Shown piece by piece: positions 8,873 through 16,505 of a stretch of DNA of 64,000 nucleotides. The stretch's first letter is position 1; each line of letters starts with the position of its first letter. Where the stretch lies: positions 5,365 through 69,364 of the forward strand of contig JAEDLK010000004.1 in assembly GCA_016295355.1 (NCBI GenBank). Reading direction: 5' to 3'. This DNA comes from Clostridiaceae bacterium (GTDB lineage: Bacteria > Bacillota > Clostridia > Oscillospirales > Acutalibacteraceae). The notes under the pieces are model-generated. The model ran no database searches. It was not told where the DNA came from and saw only the letters and a program-made list of their open reading frames with translations. The translations under genes and the position numbers were made by a program.

Positions 8873-9092
8873 GCCACATCTTGCGATGTGGCACATGGCA
8901 TGCCACTGTCTGTTATAGTGGAATTTCACATCCCCGATTGCCAATGCAATCGAGGCGGTATGTGTAAGGTCAGCGTAAGATGTACCGCTCAAGCGGCGGT
9001 TGTCGGAATTATGTCTGCCAAAGGCGGTCTGGTTGCACTTTGCAAAACCAAACAGGGATTGCGAGCCGTAAAAAAAACGGCTATTTCTTTTT
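8873..9092 (+). ncRNA. Hairpin-rich region after the DeoR gene, candidate structured RNA
   Basis: At least four closely spaced hairpins follow the DeoR stop: GCCACATC/GATGTGGC (8873-8892), CCACT/AGTGG (8903-8921), CGATTG/CAATCG (8935-8952), and GCGGTAT/GTACCGC (8955-8988), the last alternative to CCGC/GCGG. A weak terminator follows: 6-bp AGCCGT/ACGGCT at 9064-9082, then a broken T-run. A 68-codon reading frame over the region has no ribosome binding site and no recognisable product. The part at 8955-8988 matches a second intergenic site near 32310. It could be a 3' UTR structure, an sRNA or a decayed element. No known class was recognised. Confidence 0.35.
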
Positions 9093-9171
9093 AATTGTTA
9101 AAATTATAACAATATAATTTATCTTTATGAAGTGGTTTTGCAAAAATATGTTAAAAGTGTGACAAAATAGG

Positions 9172-9199
9172 TTGACATTTGTAGAAAGCTTGCTATAAT
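9172..9199 (+). promoter_or_regulatory. Promoter of the serC-serA operon
   Basis: TTGACA at 9172-9177, 16-base spacer, TATAAT at 9194-9199. Predicted transcription start is near 9206, leaving a leader of about 30 bases with GAGGGGATG-type ribosome binding sequence. That is too short for a riboswitch or T-box. Confidence 0.88.
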
Positions 9200-9234
9200 A
9201 GTAGTATCACATTTGATGAGGGGATGACCAATCA

Positions 9235-10317
9235 ATGGCAAGAGTGTATAATTTCAGCGCCGGTCCGTCCATGTTGCCGGAGCCGGTCTTAAAAAGAGCA
9301 GCCGACGAGATGTTGGAGTACTCAACGTCCGGTCAATCCGTGATGGAAATGTCTCACCGTTCCAAGGAGTATCAAGCCATCATTGACCAAACAGAGGCTG
9401 ATCTGCGAGAATTGATGAACATTCCGGATAACTACACGGTTTTGTTCTTGCAGGGTGGTGCTTCCACTCAGTTCGCCATGGTGCCGTTCAATTTGATGAA
9501 CAAGAATCATAAGGCCGACTATATTATTACGGGTCAGTGGGCCAAAAAGGCGTATAAAGAGGCCGCTCGTTACGGTAATGCCCGTGTGGTGGCTTCATCG
9601 GAGGATAAAACCTTCAGCTATATTCCCAAAATCACCCGGGATATGATTGACCCGGAGGCGGATTATGTGCATATTTGCATGAATAACACCATTTACGGTA
9701 CGCTGTGGCATGAACTGCCCGATACCGGGGATGTGCCGCTGGTGGCGGATATTTCCAGTTGTATTCTTTCAGAACCGATTGATGTTTCCCGCTTCGGCCT
9801 TTTGTATGCCGGTGCGCAAAAGAATGTGGCTCCGGCCGGTGTCACCATTGTGATTATCCGCAATGATTTACTCGGCCATGCCATGGAGATCACGCCCACC
9901 ATGCTTAACTATCAGACGCATGCCGACAACGGGTCAATGTTCAACACGCCGCCTTGCTATACCATTTATATTGCCGGCTTGGTGCTGAAATGGCTCAAAG
10001 AGATGGGCGGTTTGACGGTGATGCAACAGAAAAACCGTGAAAAGGCGGCCTTGTTGTATCAGTATTTGGATGAAAGCAAGCTGTTCCGTGGTACCGTGGT
10101 CAAAGAGGATCGTTCACTGATGAATGTGCCGTTTGTGACCGGCAATGACGAACTGGACGCCAAGTTTGTGGCGGCGGCCAAGGCGGCAGGCTTCGTGAAT
10201 ATCAAGGGTCACCGCAGCGTCGGCGGTATGCGCGCTTCTATTTATAATGCCATGCCGCTGGAGGGTGTGCAGAAGCTGGTGGCTTTTATGAAACAGTTTG
10301 AGGAGGAGAATCTCTGA
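9235..10317 (+). CDS. serC: Phosphoserine aminotransferase
   Basis: A 360-residue PLP enzyme converting 3-phosphohydroxypyruvate and glutamate to phosphoserine and 2-oxoglutarate in serine synthesis. It opens with the family's VYNFSAGPSMLP. The PLP-binding Lys lies in LYAGAQKNVAPAG (about residue 196), and the C-terminus has GHRSVGGMRASIYNAM. Length is normal. It overlaps serA by one base, so the two are one operon under the promoter at 9172. No phosphoserine phosphatase gene is adjacent. Confidence 0.97.
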   Translation: MARVYNFSAGPSMLPEPVLKRAADEMLEYSTSGQSVMEMSHRSKEYQAIIDQTEADLRELMNIPDNYTVLFLQGGASTQFAMVPFNLMNKNHKADYIITGQWAKKAYKEAARYGNARVVASSEDKTFSYIPKITRDMIDPEADYVHICMNNTIYGTLWHELPDTGDVPLVADISSCILSEPIDVSRFGLLYAGAQKNVAPAGVTIVIIRNDLLGHAMEITPTMLNYQTHADNGSMFNTPPCYTIYIAGLVLKWLKEMGGLTVMQQKNREKAALLYQYLDESKLFRGTVVKEDRSLMNVPFVTGNDELDAKFVAAAKAAGFVNIKGHRSVGGMRASIYNAMPLEGVQKLVAFMKQFEEENL

Positions 10318-11480
10318 TGCAGCAGATTAAGGTTTATAACAAAATTGCTCCCGTCGGGTTAGCAGAATTCGATCCTGCGGTTTATGAAGTGGGCGAGACG
10401 GTTGAGAATCCGGTCGGTGCATTGGTTCGATCGGCCGCTTTGCATGATGAAGTCTTTTCGGAGAGTTTGTTGGCCATAGCCCGTGCCGGTGCCGGTACCA
10501 ACAATATTCCGATTGAGCGGTGCAACGATCTGGGTATTCTTGTTTTTAACACCCCCGGTGCCAACGCCAATGCCGTCAAAGAATTGGTGCTGGCCGGCCT
10601 ACTTCTTTCCTCCCGAAAGGTACTGTCCGGTATTGAGTGGACAAAAACCCTTAAAGGCAACGGGGATCAAGTCGGCAAAATGGTTGAGAAGGGAAAAAGT
10701 GCCTTTGCCGGCCCTGAAATCCGGGGCAAATCCATCGGTGTTATCGGACTCGGTGCCATCGGCGTTTTGGTGGCCAATGCTGCCAATGCGTTGGGCATGA
10801 CGGTTTACGGCTATGACCCGTACTTGTCTTTACAAAGTGCTTGGAATCTGTCGCACAATGTCAAGCGTGCTTCAAGCCCCGAAGAGATTTATAAGACCTG
10901 CGATTATATCACGCTGCATATCCCCCTGACCAAGGATACCAAGGGTACGATTGATGCAAACGCTTTGTCAATGATGAAAGACGGTGTGCGGATTCTCAAC
11001 TTTGCCAGAGACGGTTTGGTCAACAGCGCCGATATGATTGTGGCGCTTGAGCAGGGGAAGGTGGCTTCTTATGTGGTCGATTTCCCAACGGATGAGATGA
11101 TCGGCGTCGGCGGTGTGATCTGCATTCCGCATTTGGGTGCCTCCACGCCCGAGTCGGAGGACAACTGTGCCGTGATGGCCGCCAAGGAGCTGGTTGACTA
11201 TTTGGAAAACGGCAATATCAGCAATTCGGTGAACTTGCCGAATCTTTCCATGGCGAGAAGCGGCGAAAAACGCATTTGCGTCATTCACAGAAATGTCCCC
11301 AATATGCTTACGGCCATCACCTCGGTCGTGGCAAGAGACGGATTGAACATTGAAAATCTGCTAAACAAATCCCGTGGTGAAATTGCTTATACTATGTTGG
11401 ATATCAACGATGCCGACACTGTTGCAATCGCCGAAGACCTGCGCCGGATTGACGGCGTGATTCGGGTTCGGGTCATCTAA
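10317..11480 (+). CDS. serA: D-3-phosphoglycerate dehydrogenase
   Basis: A 387-residue enzyme doing the first step of serine synthesis: NAD-dependent oxidation of 3-phosphoglycerate. It has a Rossmann motif (VIGLGAIGVLVANAA, about 142-156), a substrate and catalytic Arg in NFARDGLVN and a catalytic His in IPHLGAST. A C-terminal ACT domain (about 315-387, RICVIHRNVPNMLTAI) usually carries serine feedback regulation. It is the short form without the intervening domain found in many Gram-positives. It starts within the serC stop (ATGA). A strong terminator follows. Confidence 0.96.
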   Translation: MQQIKVYNKIAPVGLAEFDPAVYEVGETVENPVGALVRSAALHDEVFSESLLAIARAGAGTNNIPIERCNDLGILVFNTPGANANAVKELVLAGLLLSSRKVLSGIEWTKTLKGNGDQVGKMVEKGKSAFAGPEIRGKSIGVIGLGAIGVLVANAANALGMTVYGYDPYLSLQSAWNLSHNVKRASSPEEIYKTCDYITLHIPLTKDTKGTIDANALSMMKDGVRILNFARDGLVNSADMIVALEQGKVASYVVDFPTDEMIGVGGVICIPHLGASTPESEDNCAVMAAKELVDYLENGNISNSVNLPNLSMARSGEKRICVIHRNVPNMLTAITSVVARDGLNIENLLNKSRGEIAYTMLDINDADTVAIAEDLRRIDGVIRVRVI

Positions 11481-11487
11481 AAGAATG

Positions 11488-11522
11488 ACAGGCTCTCCTA
11501 TCGAAGGAGGGCCTGTTTTTTT
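11488..11522 (+). terminator. Terminator of serC-serA
   Basis: A 12-bp stem (ACAGGCTCTCCT with AGGAGGGCCTGT, one G-U pair) has a 5-base loop and is followed by seven T. Confidence 0.95.
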
Positions 11523-11552
11523 GCTTTTCAGGATATTTTTTCTCTTTTGCGG

Positions 11553-11581
11553 TTGCAACAGACGAGTATTTGTGCTATGAT
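11553..11581 (+). promoter_or_regulatory. Promoter of the GH20 gene
   Basis: TTGCAA (11553-11558), 17-base spacer, TATGAT (11576-11581). It places transcription start near 11588, so the upstream in-frame TTG at 11570 cannot be used and TTG 11609 is the start. Confidence 0.65.
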
Positions 11582-11608
11582 AAATTGAGAAAAAAGGGGG
11601 GCAAAGTT

Positions 11609-13087
11609 TTGTTCGAAGTTTTCCCGCAGCCTCGTCACTTAAACCTTCATGACGGGTGTTTTACATTCGATAAACAGGTTTTTTTGAGGGTTCCCGCTTC
11701 TTTTTCCAATCAAGGCTTTTTGGAGCTTTGCGGCGAGTGGTGGCATCATTTCACCGCCGGTCAATCATCCCTTTGCGTGATGCGAACAAACCGTCTTTCT
11801 CATACGGCCTGCATCACCACCGATGCAAATTTATCTTTTGCCGAGGCGGATGCCGGTGAGGATGAATACACCGTGTGCTGTTTAAGCGATGGCATTATTA
11901 TGGGGTATCAGGAGGACATCGGGCTTATTCATGCGTTCTTCACGGTGTTGCAAACGCTGGGGGTGTATCACCGATCAACCCGAGATTTTTCCGTGCCGTG
12001 CTATGACATTGCCGATCGACCCTCCCTTGCTTTCCGTGGCGTTCACATTTGTGTCTTTATGGGCGATTCTTATGAATTTTTACGCAAGGCGGTGCGGATG
12101 TGCGCTTTGATGAAGTACACCCACGTTTTCTTGGAATTTTGGGGCTCTTTACGGCTTGACTTTTTGAGGGCCAGCGGTTGGGACGGCGGACTGACCAAAC
12201 AGCAGGTGGCTGATTTGGTTAAGGAAGGCATGGCCTTGGGGCTTGAATTTGTGCCGTTCTTCAATCATTTCGGTCATGCTTCGCAGTCTCGTTTCCGTGC
12301 CGGTAAGCATGTGTATTTGGATCAGGCACCCGACATGGAAGAGCTGTTCGAGCAGGGCGGATGGACATGGAATATTCATCATCCCGAAACCTATGAAATT
12401 CATGCACAGATACGAAAAGAACTGTGTGAATTGATGCCGGGCAAGTATTTCCATATCGGCTGTGATGAGGTTTATGCACGGGATGATCGGGTAGACCCGA
12501 TGGATAAAAAGGACAACGATGATTTTATAAACTATATCAACCGTTGTTGCGATGAGGTTGTTAAACTGGGCCGTCGTCCGATTGTTTGGGCGGATATGTT
12601 CTTGAATGGGCATCATTATCCTTGGCCGTATTGCAGTAATGTCTCCTACCGTTGTTTGGATACCGACCGTAATCTCGATCGGCTTCACAAGGACGCCATC
12701 TTGGTGGATTGGCAGTATAACATCGCCGGTGATAAGACCGCAACGGTAGACTATTTGATTCAGCATCGTGATCCGTCTACCATGATGTTGGCACCTTGGC
12801 ATACATTTGATAACATCGACGGGCGTTGTTCTTTGGCAAAACAGCACGGTATGATGGGCATGATTGATACAACATGGGATTTGCTTCGTAAGGAGTTCAC
12901 CTCGGTGATCTATGCTGCCTGTGCTTCTTGGGAGGAAACCAACGCTTACGAAAAGTTGAGAACCAACGAAACCATCAAGAGCTATGCCATGCAAAATATG
13001 CGTAAGGTTATGCCCAGCGGCGGCAATTTTGCATCGGCCGGCTTCTTTGATCATGAAATTGATACCATTTTGGGAACAACCGGCTGA
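11609..13087 (+). CDS. GH20 beta-N-acetylhexosaminidase-like enzyme
   Basis: A 492-residue protein. After an N-terminal alpha/beta domain of about 110 residues comes a GH20 TIM barrel: RGVHICVFMGD, FVPFFNHFGHASQSR, then HIGCDEVYA, holding the adjacent Asp-Glu catalytic pair (about D286-E287). The Asp would position the substrate N-acetyl group and the Glu act as acid. There is no signal peptide, so it probably acts on imported GlcNAc- or GalNAc-containing oligosaccharides. The TTG start has AAAAAGGGGGG at normal distance and lies downstream of the predicted transcription start. HIGCDE replaces the more usual HIGGDE. Exact specificity is unknown. Confidence 0.85.
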   Translation: MFEVFPQPRHLNLHDGCFTFDKQVFLRVPASFSNQGFLELCGEWWHHFTAGQSSLCVMRTNRLSHTACITTDANLSFAEADAGEDEYTVCCLSDGIIMGYQEDIGLIHAFFTVLQTLGVYHRSTRDFSVPCYDIADRPSLAFRGVHICVFMGDSYEFLRKAVRMCALMKYTHVFLEFWGSLRLDFLRASGWDGGLTKQQVADLVKEGMALGLEFVPFFNHFGHASQSRFRAGKHVYLDQAPDMEELFEQGGWTWNIHHPETYEIHAQIRKELCELMPGKYFHIGCDEVYARDDRVDPMDKKDNDDFINYINRCCDEVVKLGRRPIVWADMFLNGHHYPWPYCSNVSYRCLDTDRNLDRLHKDAILVDWQYNIAGDKTATVDYLIQHRDPSTMMLAPWHTFDNIDGRCSLAKQHGMMGMIDTTWDLLRKEFTSVIYAACASWEETNAYEKLRTNETIKSYAMQNMRKVMPSGGNFASAGFFDHEIDTILGTTG

Positions 13088-13207
13088 TCATTGCTGTGCC
13101 GTACGGCTCGGCTGATGACAGCACAACCGCCCTATAGGCAAACGGCTTTTACGGGATTGTTTTTGATTCAATTATTTGTTGATATAAATCTTTTGGAGGT
13201 AATTATT

Positions 13208-14230
13208 GTGGCAAAAATTGTAACTTTCGGTGAACTGATGCTGCGTTTGGCACCAAACGGTTATCTGCGCTTTGTGCAGAGTGAACAGTTGGAGGCAACC
13301 TTCGGCGGCGGTGAAGCCAATGTGGCTGTCTCACTGGCCAACTATGGCATGGACGCCGCTTTCGTGACCAAATTGCCGACCCATGAAATCGGTCAGGCGG
13401 CGGTTAACTCTCTGCGGAAATTCGGGGTAGATACCAATAAGATCGTCCGCGGCGGTGACCGTGTGGGCATTTATTATTGCGAAAAGGGTGCTTCCCAGCG
13501 TCCTTCCAAGGTCATTTACGACCGCGCCGCTTCCTCTATTGCTACGGCTACGGTGGCCGATTTTGATTGGGCGTCCATTTTTGAGGGCGTTGATTGGTTC
13601 CATTTTACCGGCATCACTCCGGCCTTGGGCGACAATGTGGCCGCCATCTGCAAGGAGGCTTTATTGGAGGCCAAAAAGCGTAATATCACAGTCTCCTGCG
13701 ATTTGAACTACCGTAAAAAGCTCTGGACAAGGGAGAAGGCCGGTCAGGTCATGGGCGAATTGATGCCATATGTGGATGTTTGTATTGCCAATGAGGAGGA
13801 CGCAGCAGATGTGTTCGGCATTAAGGCCGCCGATACCGATGTGACCACCGGTAAGGTTAACCATGAGGGCTATAAGGATGTGGCTCGTCAGTTGGCTGAA
13901 CGCTTTAACTTCAAGGCGGTGGCTATCACTCTGCGCAGTTCAATCTCCGCCAATGATAATGACTGGGCGGCTATGCTGTATAAGGACGGTCAGTATTACT
14001 TCAGCAAGTCCTACCATATGCATATTGTTGACCGTGTGGGCGGCGGCGATAGCTTTGGCGGCGGCCTGATTTACTCCATGCTGACCGGTAAAGACAATCA
14101 AGCTGTGATTGAATTTGCCGTGGCGGCCAGTTGCTTAAAGCACAGCATTGAGGGAGACTTCAACATGGTAAGTGTTGATGAGGTTGAAAAGTTGGCAACC
14201 GGCGACGGCTCCGGCCGTGTTCAGCGGTAA
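13208..14230 (+). CDS. kdgK: 2-dehydro-3-deoxygluconokinase (PfkB family)
   Basis: A 340-residue sugar kinase that should phosphorylate 2-keto-3-deoxygluconate to KDPG, linking hexuronate or aldonate breakdown to glycolysis. It has the PfkB N-terminal substrate signature (FGGGEANVAVSLANYG) and C-terminal ATP/anion-hole motif with the catalytic Asp in DRVGGGDSFGGGL. GTG 13208 follows GGAGGT by seven bases. The upstream frame extension lies in a non-coding gap of about 120 bases that holds a short hairpin. It could serve the keto-deoxy product of the dehydratase operon at 59-60 kb. A closely related PfkB kinase such as fructokinase is less likely. Confidence 0.87.
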   Translation: MAKIVTFGELMLRLAPNGYLRFVQSEQLEATFGGGEANVAVSLANYGMDAAFVTKLPTHEIGQAAVNSLRKFGVDTNKIVRGGDRVGIYYCEKGASQRPSKVIYDRAASSIATATVADFDWASIFEGVDWFHFTGITPALGDNVAAICKEALLEAKKRNITVSCDLNYRKKLWTREKAGQVMGELMPYVDVCIANEEDAADVFGIKAADTDVTTGKVNHEGYKDVARQLAERFNFKAVAITLRSSISANDNDWAAMLYKDGQYYFSKSYHMHIVDRVGGGDSFGGGLIYSMLTGKDNQAVIEFAVAASCLKHSIEGDFNMVSVDEVEKLATGDGSGRVQR

Positions 14231-14243
14231 ACCATTTCAACAG

Positions 14244-14294
14244 GGTGACAGCCGAGACATACGGATTTGGTCAATACGGTCATCGGCTGTCACC
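14244..14294 (+). promoter_or_regulatory. Long perfect stem-loop between kdgK and the PHP gene
   Basis: GGTGACAGCCGA (14244-14255) pairs perfectly with TCGGCTGTCACC (14283-14294) around a 27-base loop that repeats ATACGG. No T-run follows, so it is not a standard terminator. It may be an RNA processing or stability element, or a protein-binding inverted repeat. Confidence 0.5.
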
Positions 14295-14342
14295 GGGGAT
14301 GAAACAGAAATGATTCCCGTACTGAAAAGGAAAGAATCAGCG

Positions 14343-15143
14343 GTGCGTTATTCAAATATTCATACACATACCGTCTTTTCGGACGGTGCACATACGCCGG
14401 AAGAGAATGTGCTCGCGGCTATTGAGTCATCCATGGTGTCTATCGGTTTTTCCGATCACAGCGATACGCCCTGTGACAGCTCCTATTGCATGAAAAAAGA
14501 GTCTTATCCGGCTTATATTAAGGAGATTAACCGGTTAAAGGAGCAGTATCGGGACAAAATAGAGATTTATTGCGGCCTTGAAAAGGACAGTGAATCGTCG
14601 ATTGATCCGGGGCCGTTTGATTATGTGATTGCCTCTGTGCATTATCTGATACGGAACGGCTTTTGCTATCCGATTGATCACAGTAAAAAACAGCAATGCG
14701 ACTGCATTGCCGATGAATTCGGCGGCAATGTGTTGGATTTTGCCAAGGCCTACTTTGAAACGGTGGTGCGCCATGCCGAAGTCTGTCGGCCGACGGTCAT
14801 CGGTCATTTCGATGTAATCGGCAAATTCGGTTTGATGCCGGAGGAGGACCCTGCTTATCATAAAGTGGCTGTCGAAGCCTTGCGTGAAACAGCACGGTAT
14901 TGTCGGTATTTTGAAGTCAACACCGGTGCCATTTCACGGGGGGTCAAATCGGTGCCGTATCCGGTGTTCTTTTTGATGGAAGAAATGAAGACTTGCGGAA
15001 TTAGGCCGGTTTTGGGAGCGGATGCCCATCATAAGGCTCATTTGACCTATGCTTTTGATGAGGCGGTGGCCCTACTGAAAAAAGCCGGTTTTGATACCCT
15101 GTACCGCTTTGAAAACGGTGATTTTGTGCCCTTTTCCGTGTAA
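14343..15143 (+). CDS. Histidinol-phosphatase-like PHP-domain protein
   Basis: A 266-residue PHP-superfamily metal-dependent phosphoesterase most like HisJ-type histidinol phosphatases. Metal-binding motifs are NIHTHTVFSDG near the start, FSDHSDTP, the central GLEKDSE, ASVHY, IGHFDV and the C-terminal GADAHHKAH. I start at GTG 14343, preceded by AAAGGAAAG, since the upstream ATG at 14310 adds residues the family lacks. No other histidine genes are nearby, so a different phosphorylated substrate is possible. Confidence 0.8.
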   Translation: MRYSNIHTHTVFSDGAHTPEENVLAAIESSMVSIGFSDHSDTPCDSSYCMKKESYPAYIKEINRLKEQYRDKIEIYCGLEKDSESSIDPGPFDYVIASVHYLIRNGFCYPIDHSKKQQCDCIADEFGGNVLDFAKAYFETVVRHAEVCRPTVIGHFDVIGKFGLMPEEDPAYHKVAVEALRETARYCRYFEVNTGAISRGVKSVPYPVFFLMEEMKTCGIRPVLGADAHHKAHLTYAFDEAVALLKKAGFDTLYRFENGDFVPFSV

Positions 15144-15164
15144 GATCAAACATTCCAAGAGAAA

Positions 15165-15195
15165 ACGCCCCATGACGCAAACGGTCATGGGGCGT
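15165..15195. terminator. Hairpin terminator between convergent genes
   Basis: A 12-bp perfect stem (ACGCCCCATGAC with GTCATGGGGCGT) with a 7-base loop follows the PHP gene. The T-run after it is poor, so the termination role is probable rather than certain. Confidence 0.65.
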
Positions 15196-15296
15196 GATTG
15201 TTGGTGCCTTAGGGCGTGGGAATAACCTCCGGCTCTACCGGTGGTTTTTGATTGATAAATAGGTTGTCGTTTAACGGCGACAAGCGGTTGGCTTTA

Positions 15297-15845
15297 TCAG
15301 TATGCCTCGGGTGCGGCGACGGCCTCATATGCACGCACAGCCTCTTCACTTGAAGCTGCATGGCCAGCCAAGGTTTGACGGGCACAAGCTAAAGCTTGTG
15401 CCAAACCTTCCACCTCGGCGTCATATCGACGAGCGGTTTCGTTTACACGGTTCTTGGCTTCATCTAATTGTTCCCCGAGCTCCATGAGAACACGCAGGCT
15501 TTCGTTTGTTTGCGCTTCCACGGTGGCGCGACTGTCCTCGGCGTTCTTCATTAACAAAGCAGCGCTGGATTTGGCCACCAAATACAGCCGTCCGATGTTC
15601 TCACTCATCAAACGCATTTCGTTTTTTTGCTGTTCAAAAACGGCCAACTGTTCGCTTAACTTCGAGGCCGTTTCGTTGGCAACAGCCAATTGTGCCTGTA
15701 GGGAGTCGGCCTGTTTTTTCTCACGAGCGAGCGCCTCGGTCAACTCCTTTTCACGCTTGTCGGCAGCGTTGTTGAGCTGATTGATATAGGATAGGACATC
15801 GTCCTTTTGAAAGCCGAACAGACTTTTACGAAAACCGGCGGCCAT
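15297..15845 (-). CDS. DivIVA-like coiled-coil protein, apparent 3' frameshift
   Basis: A 182-residue protein. The first 25 residues (FRKSLFGFQKDDVLSYINQL) match the membrane-binding N-terminus of DivIVA/GpsB-type cell-division proteins. Residues 30-175 are heptad-rich coiled coil (KELTEALAREKKQADSL and onwards). ATG 15845 follows GGGGGAT. The frame stops at 15297, but the +1 frame continues without a stop to 15209. There it encodes a typical proline-rich tail ending KPPVEPEVIPTP, so the ancestral protein was probably about 30 residues longer. Either an indel (real or sequencing) or a +1 frameshift at TAC-TGA would explain this. Role inferred: pole or septum organisation. Confidence 0.72.
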   Translation of the reverse strand: MAAGFRKSLFGFQKDDVLSYINQLNNAADKREKELTEALAREKKQADSLQAQLAVANETASKLSEQLAVFEQQKNEMRLMSENIGRLYLVAKSSAALLMKNAEDSRATVEAQTNESLRVLMELGEQLDEAKNRVNETARRYDAEVEGLAQALACARQTLAGHAASSEEAVRAYEAVAAPEAY

Positions 15846-16044
15846 CGAAATCCCCCATTTCTTCATAATTTATTCGTATTATAACAGTCTTTTGACGCAT
15901 TATCAAGAATATTTTAGAAAAAGCGATATTTTTGACGAACGGTGCAGATGGGGAGGCTTATTTGATCGGGGTGTGTGATTGCTATGAGGGGGCTAAATAA
16001 GCAAAACAGCGCCGTTTTTATGAATGGAAATTACGCAAAATATC

Positions 16045-16073
16045 TTGCAAAATGCATAAAAATGCGGTATACT
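16045..16073 (+). promoter_or_regulatory. Promoter of the nusB operon
   Basis: TTGCAA (16045-16050), 17-base spacer, TATACT (16068-16073), about 30 bases before the nusB start. The rest of the gap from 15867 is AT-rich with nothing else recognised. Confidence 0.75.
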
Positions 16074-16103
16074 AATTAGAACATCGTATCAAGGAGAAAA
16101 ATC

Positions 16104-16505
16104 ATGACCAGAAAAGAAGCCAGAGAGCAACTGTTTTGCCTTGTGTTCGAGCAATCCTTCACCACAGAAAATGCGTCGGACATCTTTGAACTTGCCCGTG
16201 AGGTGCGGGATTTCGAAGAGGACGAGTATGTTCGTTCGGTTTTCCTCGGCATTGCCCAAAAGCGGGACGAATTGGATAGGATGATCGGCGAGGCTTGTCA
16301 AGGATGGACGGTTGAACGCCTGTCACGGGTAGCTCTATCGGCCATGCGGTTGGCTCTGTATGAAATGCTGTATCGTGAAGACATTCCGGTTTCGGTTTCC
16401 ATCAATGAAGCAGTTGAACTGATTAAGCAGTATGCCACAAAAGATGATGCCTCGTTTGCCAACGGTGTGTTGGGTACGATTGCTCGTGCACAGGGATTAC
16501 AGTGA
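16104..16505 (+). CDS. nusB: Transcription antitermination factor NusB
   Basis: A 133-residue all-helical RNA-binding protein that works with NusE (S10) at boxA during rRNA transcription. Typical features are TRKEAREQLFCLVFEQ at the start and VSINEAVELIKQYATKDDASFANGVLG at the end. AAGGAG is seven bases from the ATG. It heads a long co-directional cluster through recN with tiny gaps or overlaps, a conserved clostridial order. Confidence 0.97.
   Translation: MTRKEAREQLFCLVFEQSFTTENASDIFELAREVRDFEEDEYVRSVFLGIAQKRDELDRMIGEACQGWTVERLSRVALSAMRLALYEMLYREDIPVSVSINEAVELIKQYATKDDASFANGVLGTIARAQGLQ

Noticed and set aside
8970..9000. T-box leader for serC-serA
   Set aside because: TAAGATGTACCGC only loosely resembles the T-box core, and the clear serC promoter lies about 180 bases downstream of it.
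8888..9094. 68-codon frame after the DeoR gene
   Set aside because: No ribosome binding site; the region is better explained by hairpins; the sequence shows no family resemblance.
12149..13054. Long antisense reading frame (about 300 codons) inside the GH20 gene
   Set aside because: It lies wholly opposite a well-supported gene, has no ribosome binding site and no recognisable domain.
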